Source: Gammaproteobacteria bacterium
GTDB lineage: Bacteria; Pseudomonadota; Gammaproteobacteria; SZUA-229
Direction: 5' to 3'
Length of the DNA stretch: 7,018 bases
Assembly: GCA_026197015.1 (NCBI GenBank)
Contig: JAPHRB010000154.1
Coordinates: forward strand, 1 to 7,018
Both the position numbers and the translations under genes were made by a program. Below, in pieces: positions 1 to 6,590 of this stretch (position 1 is its first letter; every line of letters begins with the position of its first letter). The notes under the pieces were generated by a model that ran no database searches, was not told the DNA's origin, and saw only the letters and a list, made by a program, of their open reading frames with translations.

Positions 1-64
1 AATAAGTACTATTGATTTAGATGATTAACAGAGTTTTTTTACTACTACGAAGTAATTGATATAC
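1..64 (+). other. Region upstream of rsxA, incomplete
   Basis: This short non-coding stretch precedes rsxA and is cut by the window edge, so the operon promoter may lie partly outside. A TTGATT at 12-17 resembles a -35 box, but no good -10 follows at normal spacing. A run of seven T residues (34-40) could be the tail of an upstream terminator, but no stem is visible in front of it. The only ribosome-binding-like element is a weak GAAG at 49-52, 12 nt before the ATG at 65. No regulator site is recognised. Confidence 0.3.
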
Positions 65-643
65 ATGACTGAATACGCACTAATTCTAATAAGTACTATA
101 TGGGTTAACAATTTTGTATTGGTTAAGTTTCTTGGCTTATGCCCGTTTATGGGGGTTTCGCGCAAACTGGAAACCGCTATAGGTATGGCTCTCGCCACTA
201 CATTTGTACTGACTTTATCATCTATTTGTAGCTATTTAGTCAATGAGTTTATTCTTGAGCCATTTGACATTATGTACTTACGTACCATTATGTTTATTCT
301 GGTAATCGCTGTTGTGGTTCAATTTACCGAAATGGTTGTTCATAAAACCAGCCCTCTACTTTATAACGTATTAGGCATTTTTTTACCTCTTATCACTACA
401 AATTGCGCTGTACTCGGTGTTGCACTGCTTAATATTCAGAAAGACAACAACTTTCTTGAGTCCGTATTTTATGGTTTTGGCGCCGCCGTTGGTTTTTCTA
501 TGGTACTAATCTTATTTTCTGGAATTAGAGAAAGAATAGCGGTAGCTGATGTACCTAATGCATTTCAGGGAACCGCCATTGCTATGATTACGGCGGGCAT
601 TATGTCGCTAGCTTTTATGGGCTTTATAGGGTTAGTTAATTAA
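65..643 (+). CDS. rsxA: Rnf/Rsx electron transport complex subunit A (RsxA/RnfA)
   Basis: RsxA is an integral inner-membrane subunit of the Rnf/Rsx complex, related to NqrE, and pairs with RsxE in inverted topology. The 192-residue product is hydrophobic throughout, with about six membrane segments, and matches E. coli RsxA (about 193 aa, recalled) nearly end to end. Family hallmarks are VNNFVLVKFLGLCPFMGVS (residues 14-32), TEMVVHKTSP (88-97) and LITTNCAVLGVALLN (109-123). Cys26 and Cys114 are the two conserved cysteines that, with two from RsxE, hold the intramembrane iron-sulfur cluster seen in Rnf/Nqr structures. The frame stays open back to a TTG at 56, but ATG 65 (MTEYALIL) aligns with the family N-terminus and has a better, though weak, upstream GAAG. 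It is the first gene of the operon and lies 5 nt before rsxB. Confidence 0.97.
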   Translation: MTEYALILISTIWVNNFVLVKFLGLCPFMGVSRKLETAIGMALATTFVLTLSSICSYLVNEFILEPFDIMYLRTIMFILVIAVVVQFTEMVVHKTSPLLYNVLGIFLPLITTNCAVLGVALLNIQKDNNFLESVFYGFGAAVGFSMVLILFSGIRERIAVADVPNAFQGTAIAMITAGIMSLAFMGFIGLVN

Positions 644-648
644 TTTAA

Positions 649-1209
649 ATGTCTATACTCATCGCCATTATCGTACTTGCCACTATCTCGGTATTTTTTG
701 GTTTATTACTTGGTTATACCTCTGTTAAATTTCATGTTGAGGGTGATCCGGTTGTCGATAAAATTGATGCATTGCTGCCACAAACCCAATGCGGGCAATG
801 CACATACCCCGGCTGCCGGCCATATGCTGAAGCTATAGCCGCTGGTGAAGCGAATATAAACCAGTGCCCGCCCGGTGGTGAAACCACTATGCTCGCACTC
901 TCGGAGCTGTTAGGTATTGAGCCGGTACCACTCGATGACGAACACGCAGACGCACCGGAAAAAACGGTCGTTTATATAGACGAACAAACCTGTATTGGTT
1001 GCACATTATGCATTCAGGCGTGCCCTGTAGACGCCATATTAGGTGCCGCAAAACAAATGCACAGCATTATAGAGAGTGAATGCACCGGCTGTAATTTATG
1101 TATACCTCCCTGCCCGGTAGATTGCATTCATATAATACCCGTTAAAATTGAACCTGAAACCTGGCGTTGGTCATTACCTGAATCTACAGTTACATCACCA
1201 AAGGCCTGA
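649..1209 (+). CDS. rsxB: Rnf/Rsx complex iron-sulfur subunit B (RsxB/RnfB)
   Basis: RsxB is the ferredoxin-like subunit that passes electrons between the membrane core and the soluble partner. The 186-residue protein has an N-terminal membrane anchor (about 3-24). Next comes a four-cysteine 4Fe-4S domain with Cys48, Cys51, Cys56 and Cys73 (QCGQCTYPGC ... NQCPPGGE). A bacterial 2[4Fe-4S] ferredoxin domain follows, with CIGCTLCIQACP (Cys115, 118, 121, 125) and CTGCNLCIPPCP (Cys145, 148, 151, 155). All twelve ligands are present, implying three clusters. Length is close to E. coli RsxB (192 aa, recalled). The ATG sits 5 nt after the rsxA stop with no clear Shine-Dalgarno sequence, so translation probably depends on coupling to rsxA. 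The tail after the last cluster is short and slightly divergent, as is usual in this family. Confidence 0.97.
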   Translation: MSILIAIIVLATISVFFGLLLGYTSVKFHVEGDPVVDKIDALLPQTQCGQCTYPGCRPYAEAIAAGEANINQCPPGGETTMLALSELLGIEPVPLDDEHADAPEKTVVYIDEQTCIGCTLCIQACPVDAILGAAKQMHSIIESECTGCNLCIPPCPVDCIHIIPVKIEPETWRWSLPESTVTSPKA

Positions 1210-1255
1210 AAACTTAACTAAATATTACTAGAAATATAGAGACACTAATTTAAAT

Positions 1256-2851
1256 ATGACTCGATCTTCCCATCAACTCTGGCGCTTTCATGGTGGTTTA
1301 AAACTTGAAAGCAATAAAGCGATCTCAACACAATCGCCTATTGTAAAAGCCCGTCTGCCAAAACGCCTGGTAATACCGGTGCAACAGCACATAGGTGAAG
1401 CCGGTGCATTGCTGGTAAAAAAGGGAGATAAGGTTTTAAAAGGTCAGGTAATAACACAGAGTAATGAATATGTGAGCGCACCTGTTCATGCCTCATCTTC
1501 AGGCACCGTTATAGATATCGATGAATATCCCGCGCCCCACCCATCAGGCCTGAACACGTTATGTGTCGTTATAGAAACAGACGGCGAAGATAAATGGGTA
1601 GAGCTTCAACCCACGAATTATGTAAAGACTAAATCCCCCGCTGAACTACGTCAGTTAATTCGCAAGGCCGGTATTGTTGGTTTAGGCGGAGCTGCATTCC
1701 CTACCGCTGTAAAAGTAAACCCCGGACCACAAGCTCATATAGAAACATTAATTATTAACGGTGCAGAATGCGAACCCTATATCAGTTGTGACGATATGCT
1801 AATGCGTGAATATGCTACTGAGCTAATTTCTGGATGCGGTATTATTCAGTATATGGTGTCGGCTACTCACTGCTTAATTGCCGTCGAAGACAATAAACCC
1901 GAAGCAGTTAAGGCCATTCAAACCGTAATAAGTGAACAGGCATTACATACAATCGAAGTTGTTAGCATTCCTACAATTTATCCAACAGGCGGCGAGAAAC
2001 AATTAATAAAAGTTCTTACGCAGAAAGAAGTGCCTAGTGATGGTTTTCCATCTGACATCGGATTGCTGGTACAAAATGTGGGCACAGCTGTTGCTGTTCA
2101 CAAGGCTGTAGTTTTAGGTGAACCCCTTATTTCCCGCATCGTGACAGTTACCGGGGAGGGTGTAAAACAGCCACAAAACATGGAAGTGCTTATTGGTACT
2201 TCTATGTCTGAACTAATTGAGCAATCGGGTGGTTATCATGATGATGCCTGTAAATTAATTATGGGGGGGCCAATGATGGGTTTCACCCTGCAGACAGATC
2301 ATTTACCCATCATTAAAGGCTGCAATTGTTTACTTGTTGAAAACAAGCCTGAGGAAACGCCTGCAACTATGCCCTGCATTCGTTGTGGTGCCTGTGCCAG
2401 CGTTTGCCCTGCACAACTGTTACCTCAGCAACTGTTCTGGATGGCCAGTTCGAAAAACTTTGAACAGGTGCAGGATTACCATCTTTTTGATTGCATTGAA
2501 TGTGGCTGTTGCGCACAGGTTTGTCCGAGCCAGATACCTCTGGTGCAATATTATCGGTTTGCAAAAACTGAAATATGGAGCCAGGAACGAGATCGAATAA
2601 AATCCGACCATGCACGTGTGCGCCATGATTTTAAGCAGGCCCGTATAGAGCTAGAAAAGAAAGAGCGTGCAGAAAAACTGCGCAAGAAAAAAGAATTATT
2701 AGAAAAGAAAAAAATAGCAGAAGCCGCTGCCAAAAACGATACCCCTGAAACAGAGGTAGACCCAAAAAAAGTGGCAATAGAAGCGGCAATGAAACGGGTA
2801 CAGGATAAAAAAGCAGCTAAACAAACTAATAACACCAGTTCTGATGAGTAA
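1256..2851 (+). CDS. rsxC: Rnf/Rsx complex NADH-binding subunit C (RsxC/RnfC)
   Basis: RsxC is the peripheral cytoplasmic subunit that oxidises NADH through FMN and feeds electrons into the complex. The 531-residue protein opens with the family motif FHGGLKL (11-17) and a biotinyl/lipoyl-like domain (about 40-110). The nucleotide/FMN-binding region contains VGLGGAAFPT (141-150) and NGAECEPYI (168-176), then a SLBB-like part with PTGGEKQL (243-250) and MGGPMMGF (336-343). Two 4Fe-4S motifs follow: Cys374, 377, 380, 384 and Cys413, 416, 419, 423. From about 440 the tail is Lys/Glu/Ala-rich and probably coiled coil or disordered, ending near 531. It is much shorter than in E. coli RsxC (about 740 aa, recalled). 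The start lies 46 nt after rsxB with a weak AGAGA at 1238-1242. A seven-G run occurs at 2263-2269 but the frame is intact. Confidence 0.97.
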   Translation: MTRSSHQLWRFHGGLKLESNKAISTQSPIVKARLPKRLVIPVQQHIGEAGALLVKKGDKVLKGQVITQSNEYVSAPVHASSSGTVIDIDEYPAPHPSGLNTLCVVIETDGEDKWVELQPTNYVKTKSPAELRQLIRKAGIVGLGGAAFPTAVKVNPGPQAHIETLIINGAECEPYISCDDMLMREYATELISGCGIIQYMVSATHCLIAVEDNKPEAVKAIQTVISEQALHTIEVVSIPTIYPTGGEKQLIKVLTQKEVPSDGFPSDIGLLVQNVGTAVAVHKAVVLGEPLISRIVTVTGEGVKQPQNMEVLIGTSMSELIEQSGGYHDDACKLIMGGPMMGFTLQTDHLPIIKGCNCLLVENKPEETPATMPCIRCGACASVCPAQLLPQQLFWMASSKNFEQVQDYHLFDCIECGCCAQVCPSQIPLVQYYRFAKTEIWSQERDRIKSDHARVRHDFKQARIELEKKERAEKLRKKKELLEKKKIAEAAAKNDTPETEVDPKKVAIEAAMKRVQDKKAAKQTNNTSSDE

Positions 2852-2858
2852 TGTTTTG

Positions 2859-2996
2859 ATGAATAGTCTTTTTTGGATACAAAAATTCAAAAACAAAAAT
2901 GAGATGTTTTTATATTTTTATAAATCAGAAAATCAGCACTCTTACGCGTCACTATTAAAGCATTCAAAAAACATTGGAAAATGCAATGCAATTTAA
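2859..2996 (+). CDS. Candidate 45-codon small ORF bridging rsxC and rsxD
   Basis: This open frame fills the gap between rsxC and rsxD. It begins with ATG 7 nt after the rsxC stop and ends with TAA at 2994-2996, overlapping the first codons of rsxD by 11 nt in another frame. The predicted peptide starts MNSLFWIQKFKNKNEMFLYF and is rich in Lys, Asn, Phe and Tyr, with one Cys near the end. It shows no domain, signal peptide or clear membrane helix. No strong Shine-Dalgarno sequence precedes it, only GAG at 2846-2848. The composition is what translated AT-rich spacer DNA looks like, so chance is the default explanation. The positional fit would allow it to act as a coupling ORF carrying ribosomes from rsxC to rsxD. 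Confidence 0.18.
   Translation: MNSLFWIQKFKNKNEMFLYFYKSENQHSYASLLKHSKNIGKCNAI
2889..2911 (+). repeat. AT-rich inverted repeat in the rsxC-rsxD gap
   Basis: AAAAACA (2889-2895) is the reverse complement of TGTTTTT (2905-2911), with a 9-nt loop, followed by an AT-rich stretch. It could form a weak hairpin and act as a pause or mRNA-processing site between rsxC and rsxD. It has only one G:C pair, so a strong intrinsic terminator is unlikely, and low-complexity AT sequence alone could explain it. Confidence 0.2.
2976..2979 (+). promoter_or_regulatory. Ribosome binding site that fixes the rsxD start
   Basis: GGAA lies 6 nt upstream of the ATG at 2986, giving normal Shine-Dalgarno spacing. It overlaps the alternative TTG at 2974 and so argues against that codon as the start. 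It is one of the better ribosome-binding sequences in an operon where most are weak. Confidence 0.5.
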
Positions 2997-4071
2997 AACA
3001 GCCAGCTCGCCACATATACCACAACAGAACAATGTTCAGGGATTAATGTTTAAAGTGTTACTGGCGATGGTACCCGGCACAATTGCGATGATCGTTTTCT
3101 TTGGCTGGGGGGTATTAATTAATATCATACTCGCCTCTGTAGTCGCTCTGTCTGCTGAAGCATTAATGTTATGGATCCGTAAACGCCCAATAAAACCCTA
3201 TATAACCGATGGCAGCGCAATACTTACCGCATGTTTACTGGTACTTGCTCTGCCTCAGTTAGCCCCATGGTGGCTAACAATGATAGGTACTTTATTTGCA
3301 ATTATTGTTGCCAAACATTTATACGGCGGACTCGGCTTTAACCCGTTTAATCCTGCAATGGTAGGTTATGTGGTTGTTATTATTTCTTTTCCTAAAGAAA
3401 TGACACAGTGGGTTCCACCCTTATTAGAGGGTTATACCCATCTCACTTTTACAGAAACATTAAACATTATTTTTGGTGGCGATTTACCACTTGCTTACAC
3501 ATGGGATGCCATAACAATGGCCACCCCATTAGATACGGTTAAAACACAACTTGGCCTTGAACTAAGTATTAACGAAATTGAAAATCACAAAGAATATGGA
3601 GGCATATTTGGTTCAGTGGGAGGTTTTGGCTGGGAATGGGTTAATGGCCTGTTTCTGGCAACGGGATGTTATCTGGCCGTAAAGGGTATTATTGACTGGC
3701 GCATTCCTGCTGGCCTCATTGCAGCTTTACTGGTTTTATCTAATACCTTTGCGCTTTATGACTACGCCTCATTTGCCCCGCCCACTTTTCACCTGTTCAG
3801 TGGTGGAATTATGCTCGCCGCATTTTTTATTGCCACTGACCCGGTAACTGCAGCAACAACCACCAAAGGCCGCTGGCTTTATGGTGCAGGAATAGGTGTA
3901 TTTATTTTTATTATTCGTACCTGGGGTGCTTACCCTGATGGAATAGCATTCGCTGTAATCCTTATGAATATGGCAGCACCTTTACTCGATTACTATACGA
4001 TGCCGCGCGCATTTGGCCATAGCTGGACAGAATTCCCGCATCACCATAAAGCAGACGATGATGAGCAATAA
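2986..4071 (+). CDS. rsxD: Rnf/Rsx complex subunit D (RsxD/RnfD), covalent FMN protein
   Basis: RsxD is a polytopic membrane subunit related to NqrB, part of the electron and ion pathway. The 361-residue product starts MQFKTASSPH, matching the family N-terminus, and has many hydrophobic segments. Conserved blocks include APWWLTMIGTLFAIIVAKHLYGGLG (around 93-117; split here only for reading), NPFNPAMVGY (119-128), DPVTAATTTKGR (285-296) and YPDGIAFAVILMN (316-328). The covalent FMN site is D-A-I-T-M-A-T-P-L-D-T (174-184), with Thr180 as the expected flavin-carrying residue. An ApbE-type flavin transferase must be encoded elsewhere. The C-terminus has a HHH cluster and acidic residues. The frame extends upstream to TTG 2974, but ATG 2986 has the proper GGAA and fits homologues. 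Its end overlaps the rsxG start by 14 nt. Confidence 0.96.
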   Translation: MQFKTASSPHIPQQNNVQGLMFKVLLAMVPGTIAMIVFFGWGVLINIILASVVALSAEALMLWIRKRPIKPYITDGSAILTACLLVLALPQLAPWWLTMIGTLFAIIVAKHLYGGLGFNPFNPAMVGYVVVIISFPKEMTQWVPPLLEGYTHLTFTETLNIIFGGDLPLAYTWDAITMATPLDTVKTQLGLELSINEIENHKEYGGIFGSVGGFGWEWVNGLFLATGCYLAVKGIIDWRIPAGLIAALLVLSNTFALYDYASFAPPTFHLFSGGIMLAAFFIATDPVTAATTTKGRWLYGAGIGVFIFIIRTWGAYPDGIAFAVILMNMAAPLLDYYTMPRAFGHSWTEFPHHHKADDDEQ

Positions 4072-4735
4072 ACGTTATATTTTAGTTAGCGGTTTGATAC
4101 TTGGACTATTTGCAGTTGTAGGTACGGCTCTGGTCGGTGTTACTCACCAGGTTACCGCCGATAAAATCATTAATAATGAACGCCTTGCATTATTAAGAAA
4201 ACTTAACCAGATTTTACCTTCTGAAAAGTATGATAACGACTTATTGCATACCACAATAAATTTAGACGCTGATAGCCGCTTAGGTCAGGAAAAAGCATCT
4301 ACTATTTATATTGCAAAACGCGAAAATGAAATTAGTGCAATGATTTTTCCTGTTATTGCTGGCAAGGGTTATAGCGGTGAGATAAAAATGCTGGTTGGTA
4401 TTAATATTGACGGTACATTAGCCGGGGTACGCATTGTTAGCCATAAGGAAACACCGGGGCTTGGAGATGCCATGGAAATTGAAAAAAGCGACTGGATACT
4501 GGGTTTTAATGGAAAATCACTAAATGAACCCGCTGAAAAGCAGTGGAAAGTTAAACGTGATGGCGGCGCATTTGACCAGTTCACAGGGGCAACAATTACC
4601 CCACGAGCAGTGGTACAAGCTGTGCATTTATGTCTGGTATACTTTGACAGGCATAAGAAAGAACTAATCGAACAATATAACAAACAGGTTAAACTGTCTG
4701 TTAGTAATAAAAAATCAGGCGAGCCCGTAAAGTGA
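4058..4735 (+). CDS. rsxG: Rnf/Rsx complex subunit G (RsxG/RnfG), covalent FMN protein
   Basis: RsxG is a membrane-anchored subunit with a large periplasmic FMN-binding domain, related to NqrC. The 225-residue product has one N-terminal membrane helix (about 7-28) and then a soluble domain. Family motifs are KGYSGEIKMLVGI (103-115), HKETPGLGDAME (129-140) and the flavinylation site D-Q-F-T-G-A-T-I-T-P (173-182), in which Thr179 should carry FMN through a phosphoester bond. Two adjacent ATG codons (4058, 4061) lie inside the end of rsxD and either could be the start. The frame extends upstream to TTG 4013, but that would add residues encoded deep in rsxD and absent from homologues. The 14-nt overlap with rsxD suggests translational coupling, and a 4-nt overlap joins it to rsxE. 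Confidence 0.96.
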   Translation: MMSNKRYILVSGLILGLFAVVGTALVGVTHQVTADKIINNERLALLRKLNQILPSEKYDNDLLHTTINLDADSRLGQEKASTIYIAKRENEISAMIFPVIAGKGYSGEIKMLVGINIDGTLAGVRIVSHKETPGLGDAMEIEKSDWILGFNGKSLNEPAEKQWKVKRDGGAFDQFTGATITPRAVVQAVHLCLVYFDRHKKELIEQYNKQVKLSVSNKKSGEPVK

Positions 4736-5427
4736 GTGATACAAACTACAATGAAATAAGTAAAAACGGCTTATGGAACAACAATGTTGCACTGGTGCAG
4801 CTACTTGGTCTCTGCCCTTTACTTGCTGTCACCGGCACAGTTATTAATGGTCTGGGCCTGGGTATGGCAACATTATTGACATTAGTATTATCTAACGCGG
4901 TTGTATCTCTCATTCGTCACTGGGTGCGCCCAGAAGTACGTGTACCTGTATTCGTTCTGATTATTGCCTCGGTGGTTACCGCTATTGAGTTATCGATGAA
5001 TGCCTGGTTATATGAGCTTTATACTGTACTGGGTATTTTTATCCCTCTTATCGTTACTAACTGTGGCATTCTGGCTCGGGCAGAAGCCTTCGCGTCTAAA
5101 AACAGTATATTACCTTCAATGCTTGATGGATTTATGATGGGGCTTGGTTTCACTTTTGTACTAGTGACACTTGGCGCTATTCGAGAAATTTTAGGTTACG
5201 GCACACTATTTAGTAATGCACATTTAATGTTTGGTGATATTGCACGAAACTGGACATGGGTATTTATTGAAGACTACTCTGGTTTTCTTCTGGCAATATT
5301 ACCACCTGGTGCTTTTATTGGTATGGGTTTAATCATTGCTTTAAAAAATGTTATTGATAACCACAACAAGAAAAAACAAACTATCAGCGCAGCTCAGGCA
5401 GTAACGGCATCAGAAGCAACAGCGTAA
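4732..5427 (+). CDS. rsxE: Rnf/Rsx electron transport complex subunit E (RsxE/RnfE)
   Basis: RsxE is an integral membrane subunit related to NqrD and the inverted-topology partner of RsxA. The 231-residue product has the same length as E. coli RsxE (recalled) and about six membrane segments. Hallmarks are LWNNNVALVQLLGLCPLLAV (14-33), LGIFIPLIVTNCGILARAEA (100-119), AIREILGYGTLF (149-160) and LPPGAFIGMGL (190-200). Cys28 and Cys111 correspond to Cys26 and Cys114 of RsxA and complete the four-cysteine intramembrane iron-sulfur site. The start is GTG at 4732, whose last two bases form part of the rsxG TGA (GTGA overlap), with AGG at 4717-4719 as a distant ribosome-binding element. The C-terminal tail (about 212-231) is polar and variable. 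Confidence 0.96.
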   Translation: MSDTNYNEISKNGLWNNNVALVQLLGLCPLLAVTGTVINGLGLGMATLLTLVLSNAVVSLIRHWVRPEVRVPVFVLIIASVVTAIELSMNAWLYELYTVLGIFIPLIVTNCGILARAEAFASKNSILPSMLDGFMMGLGFTFVLVTLGAIREILGYGTLFSNAHLMFGDIARNWTWVFIEDYSGFLLAILPPGAFIGMGLIIALKNVIDNHNKKKQTISAAQAVTASEATA

Positions 5428-5449
5428 TAATATTAAATAGTTATCAGCT

Positions 5450-6085
5450 ATGAACAAACTTAAACGAATCGAAATATTTTCTCGACTCAAAGCTGAAGAC
5501 CCTAAACCCACCACTGAACTTGAATACTCAAGCCCTTTCGAGTTACTCGTTGCTGTTGCTCTATCTGCACAGTCAACGGATAAAGGTGTAAATAAAGCAA
5601 CTAGAAAACTATTCGCTGTAGCAAACACCCCGGAAAAAATCCTTAAGTTAGGTGAAAACGGCTTAAAAAAGCATATAAAAACAATTGGCTTATTTAATAC
5701 TAAAGCCGCTAATATTATTAAAACCTGCAAAATATTAATTGAAAAACACAATTCTGAAGTACCGGATGATCAACAGGCACTTGAAGCTTTAGCCGGTGTT
5801 GGCAGAAAAACCGCCAATGTTATTCGTAATACTGCATTTGGTCATCCCACTATTGCGGTTGATACACATATTTTTCGAGTTTCGAACCGCACGAAAATTG
5901 CCCCTGGAAAAACAGTACTTGAAGTAGAAAAAAAACTACTTAAGTTTGTACCTGAAGAGTTTTTACTGGATGCACATCACTGGCTAATTTTACATGGTCG
6001 ATATACCTGCATCGCAAGAAAACCTCGCTGTGGCTCATGCATCATTGAAGACCTTTGTGAATTCAAACAAAAGAATAGTGATTAA
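5450..6085 (+). CDS. nth: Endonuclease III (DNA glycosylase/AP lyase)
   Basis: Endonuclease III removes oxidised pyrimidines from DNA and cleaves the resulting abasic site in base-excision repair. The 211-residue protein equals the E. coli length (recalled) and is collinear with it. The helix-hairpin-helix motif is LAGVGRKTANV (114-124) with the catalytic Lys120. The catalytic Asp138 lies in VDTHIFRV (137-144). Cys187, Cys194, Cys197 and Cys203 form the C-x6-C-x2-C-x5-C ligand set of the structural 4Fe-4S cluster. Residues 38-44 (LSAQSTD) match the substrate-pocket motif, usually LSAQATD. It follows rsxE by 22 nt, has no obvious Shine-Dalgarno sequence, and is probably cotranscribed with rsx, as in E. 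coli. The link may reflect shared iron-sulfur or oxidative-stress biology. Confidence 0.97.
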   Translation: MNKLKRIEIFSRLKAEDPKPTTELEYSSPFELLVAVALSAQSTDKGVNKATRKLFAVANTPEKILKLGENGLKKHIKTIGLFNTKAANIIKTCKILIEKHNSEVPDDQQALEALAGVGRKTANVIRNTAFGHPTIAVDTHIFRVSNRTKIAPGKTVLEVEKKLLKFVPEEFLLDAHHWLILHGRYTCIARKPRCGSCIIEDLCEFKQKNSD

Positions 6086-6132
6086 TATTTGTTGCTTTTT
6101 TTCTTTAAATTTAATTGTGGAAAACACCTTAC

Positions 6133-6552
6133 ATGTTTGGAAATGATCGAAATCAATTAAGACAAATGTATAAAAGTGCATGGGACAAACTCCAGCAGCA
6201 GCAAATACTTACGCCACTTGAAATACAAATTACTGATGTTATTAAAGAGCATCCAGAGTACCATGATTTTGTTAATCAATTAGATAAAGACTTCTTGCCC
6301 GAACTAGGGCAAACCAATCCATTCTTGCATATGGGGTTACACCTGGGGCTTCGCGAGCAACTGGCAACGAATCGCCCAACAGGTATAACTGACATTTATA
6401 AACAGCTGGTCAAAATAAAAGGCTCAAGCCATGATGCCGAACACAGCATGATTGAGTGTCTGGCAGAAGCTATGTGGTCTGCTCAAACAAATAATACTCA
6501 GCCCGATGAAAGCCGTTATCTACAGTCACTTAAAGAACTCTTAAACGTTTAA
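6133..6552 (+). CDS. DUF1841 family protein of unknown function
   Basis: The 139-residue cytoplasmic protein has no signal peptide or membrane helix and is predicted mostly alpha-helical. It matches, from memory, the DUF1841 family, often next to nth in Gammaproteobacteria. Family-like blocks are MFGNDRNQLRQMY (1-13), IKEHPEYHDF (37-46), TNPFLHMGLHLGLREQ (61-76) and DAEHSMIECLAEAMW (101-115). His and Glu residues recur at helical spacing (His40, His44; His66, His70, Glu75; His104, Glu108, Glu112), which would suit a metal-binding helical bundle, although no function is established. The frame opens at TTG 6115, but ATG 6133 gives the family-typical MFG start and has GTGGAA (6117-6122) upstream. 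It lies 47 nt after nth and may be the last gene of the transcript. Confidence 0.85.
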   Translation: MFGNDRNQLRQMYKSAWDKLQQQQILTPLEIQITDVIKEHPEYHDFVNQLDKDFLPELGQTNPFLHMGLHLGLREQLATNRPTGITDIYKQLVKIKGSSHDAEHSMIECLAEAMWSAQTNNTQPDESRYLQSLKELLNV

Positions 6553-6590
6553 CAGTCTTATATTAATTCATCCTAATATTAAATTAAATT

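Noticed and set aside
56..64. TTG at 56 as the rsxA start, adding three residues (MIY)
   Set aside because: ATG at 65 matches the family N-terminus, and the GAAG at 49-52 is too close to 56 but more reasonable for 65.
2334..2600. Alternative + strand frame inside rsxC
   Set aside because: It overlaps the two well-conserved 4Fe-4S motifs of RsxC in another frame and resembles no known protein.
2551..2835. Antisense open frame opposite the 3' end of rsxC
   Set aside because: It is the mirror of the Lys/Glu-rich RsxC tail, whose AAA/AAG/GAA codons read as Phe/Leu/Ser on the other strand. It has no independent support.
2953..2958. TATTAA as a -10 box for a separate rsxD promoter
   Set aside because: No acceptable -35 element is found at 16-18 bp upstream, and such AT-rich hexamers are common in this gap.
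4013..4057. TTG at 4013 as the rsxG start
   Set aside because: It would add 15 residues encoded within rsxD and place extra polar sequence before the membrane helix. The ATG pair at 4058/4061 fits homologues and the compact overlap.
4369..4683. Antisense open frame within rsxG
   Set aside because: It lies wholly inside a conserved gene and has no recognisable domain or start context.
6066..6102. Possible terminator after nth: AACAAA/TTTGTT followed by a T7 run
   Set aside because: The stem has one G:C pair and a 16-nt loop and overlaps the nth coding end, so it is too weak to call. The DUF1841 gene may still be cotranscribed.
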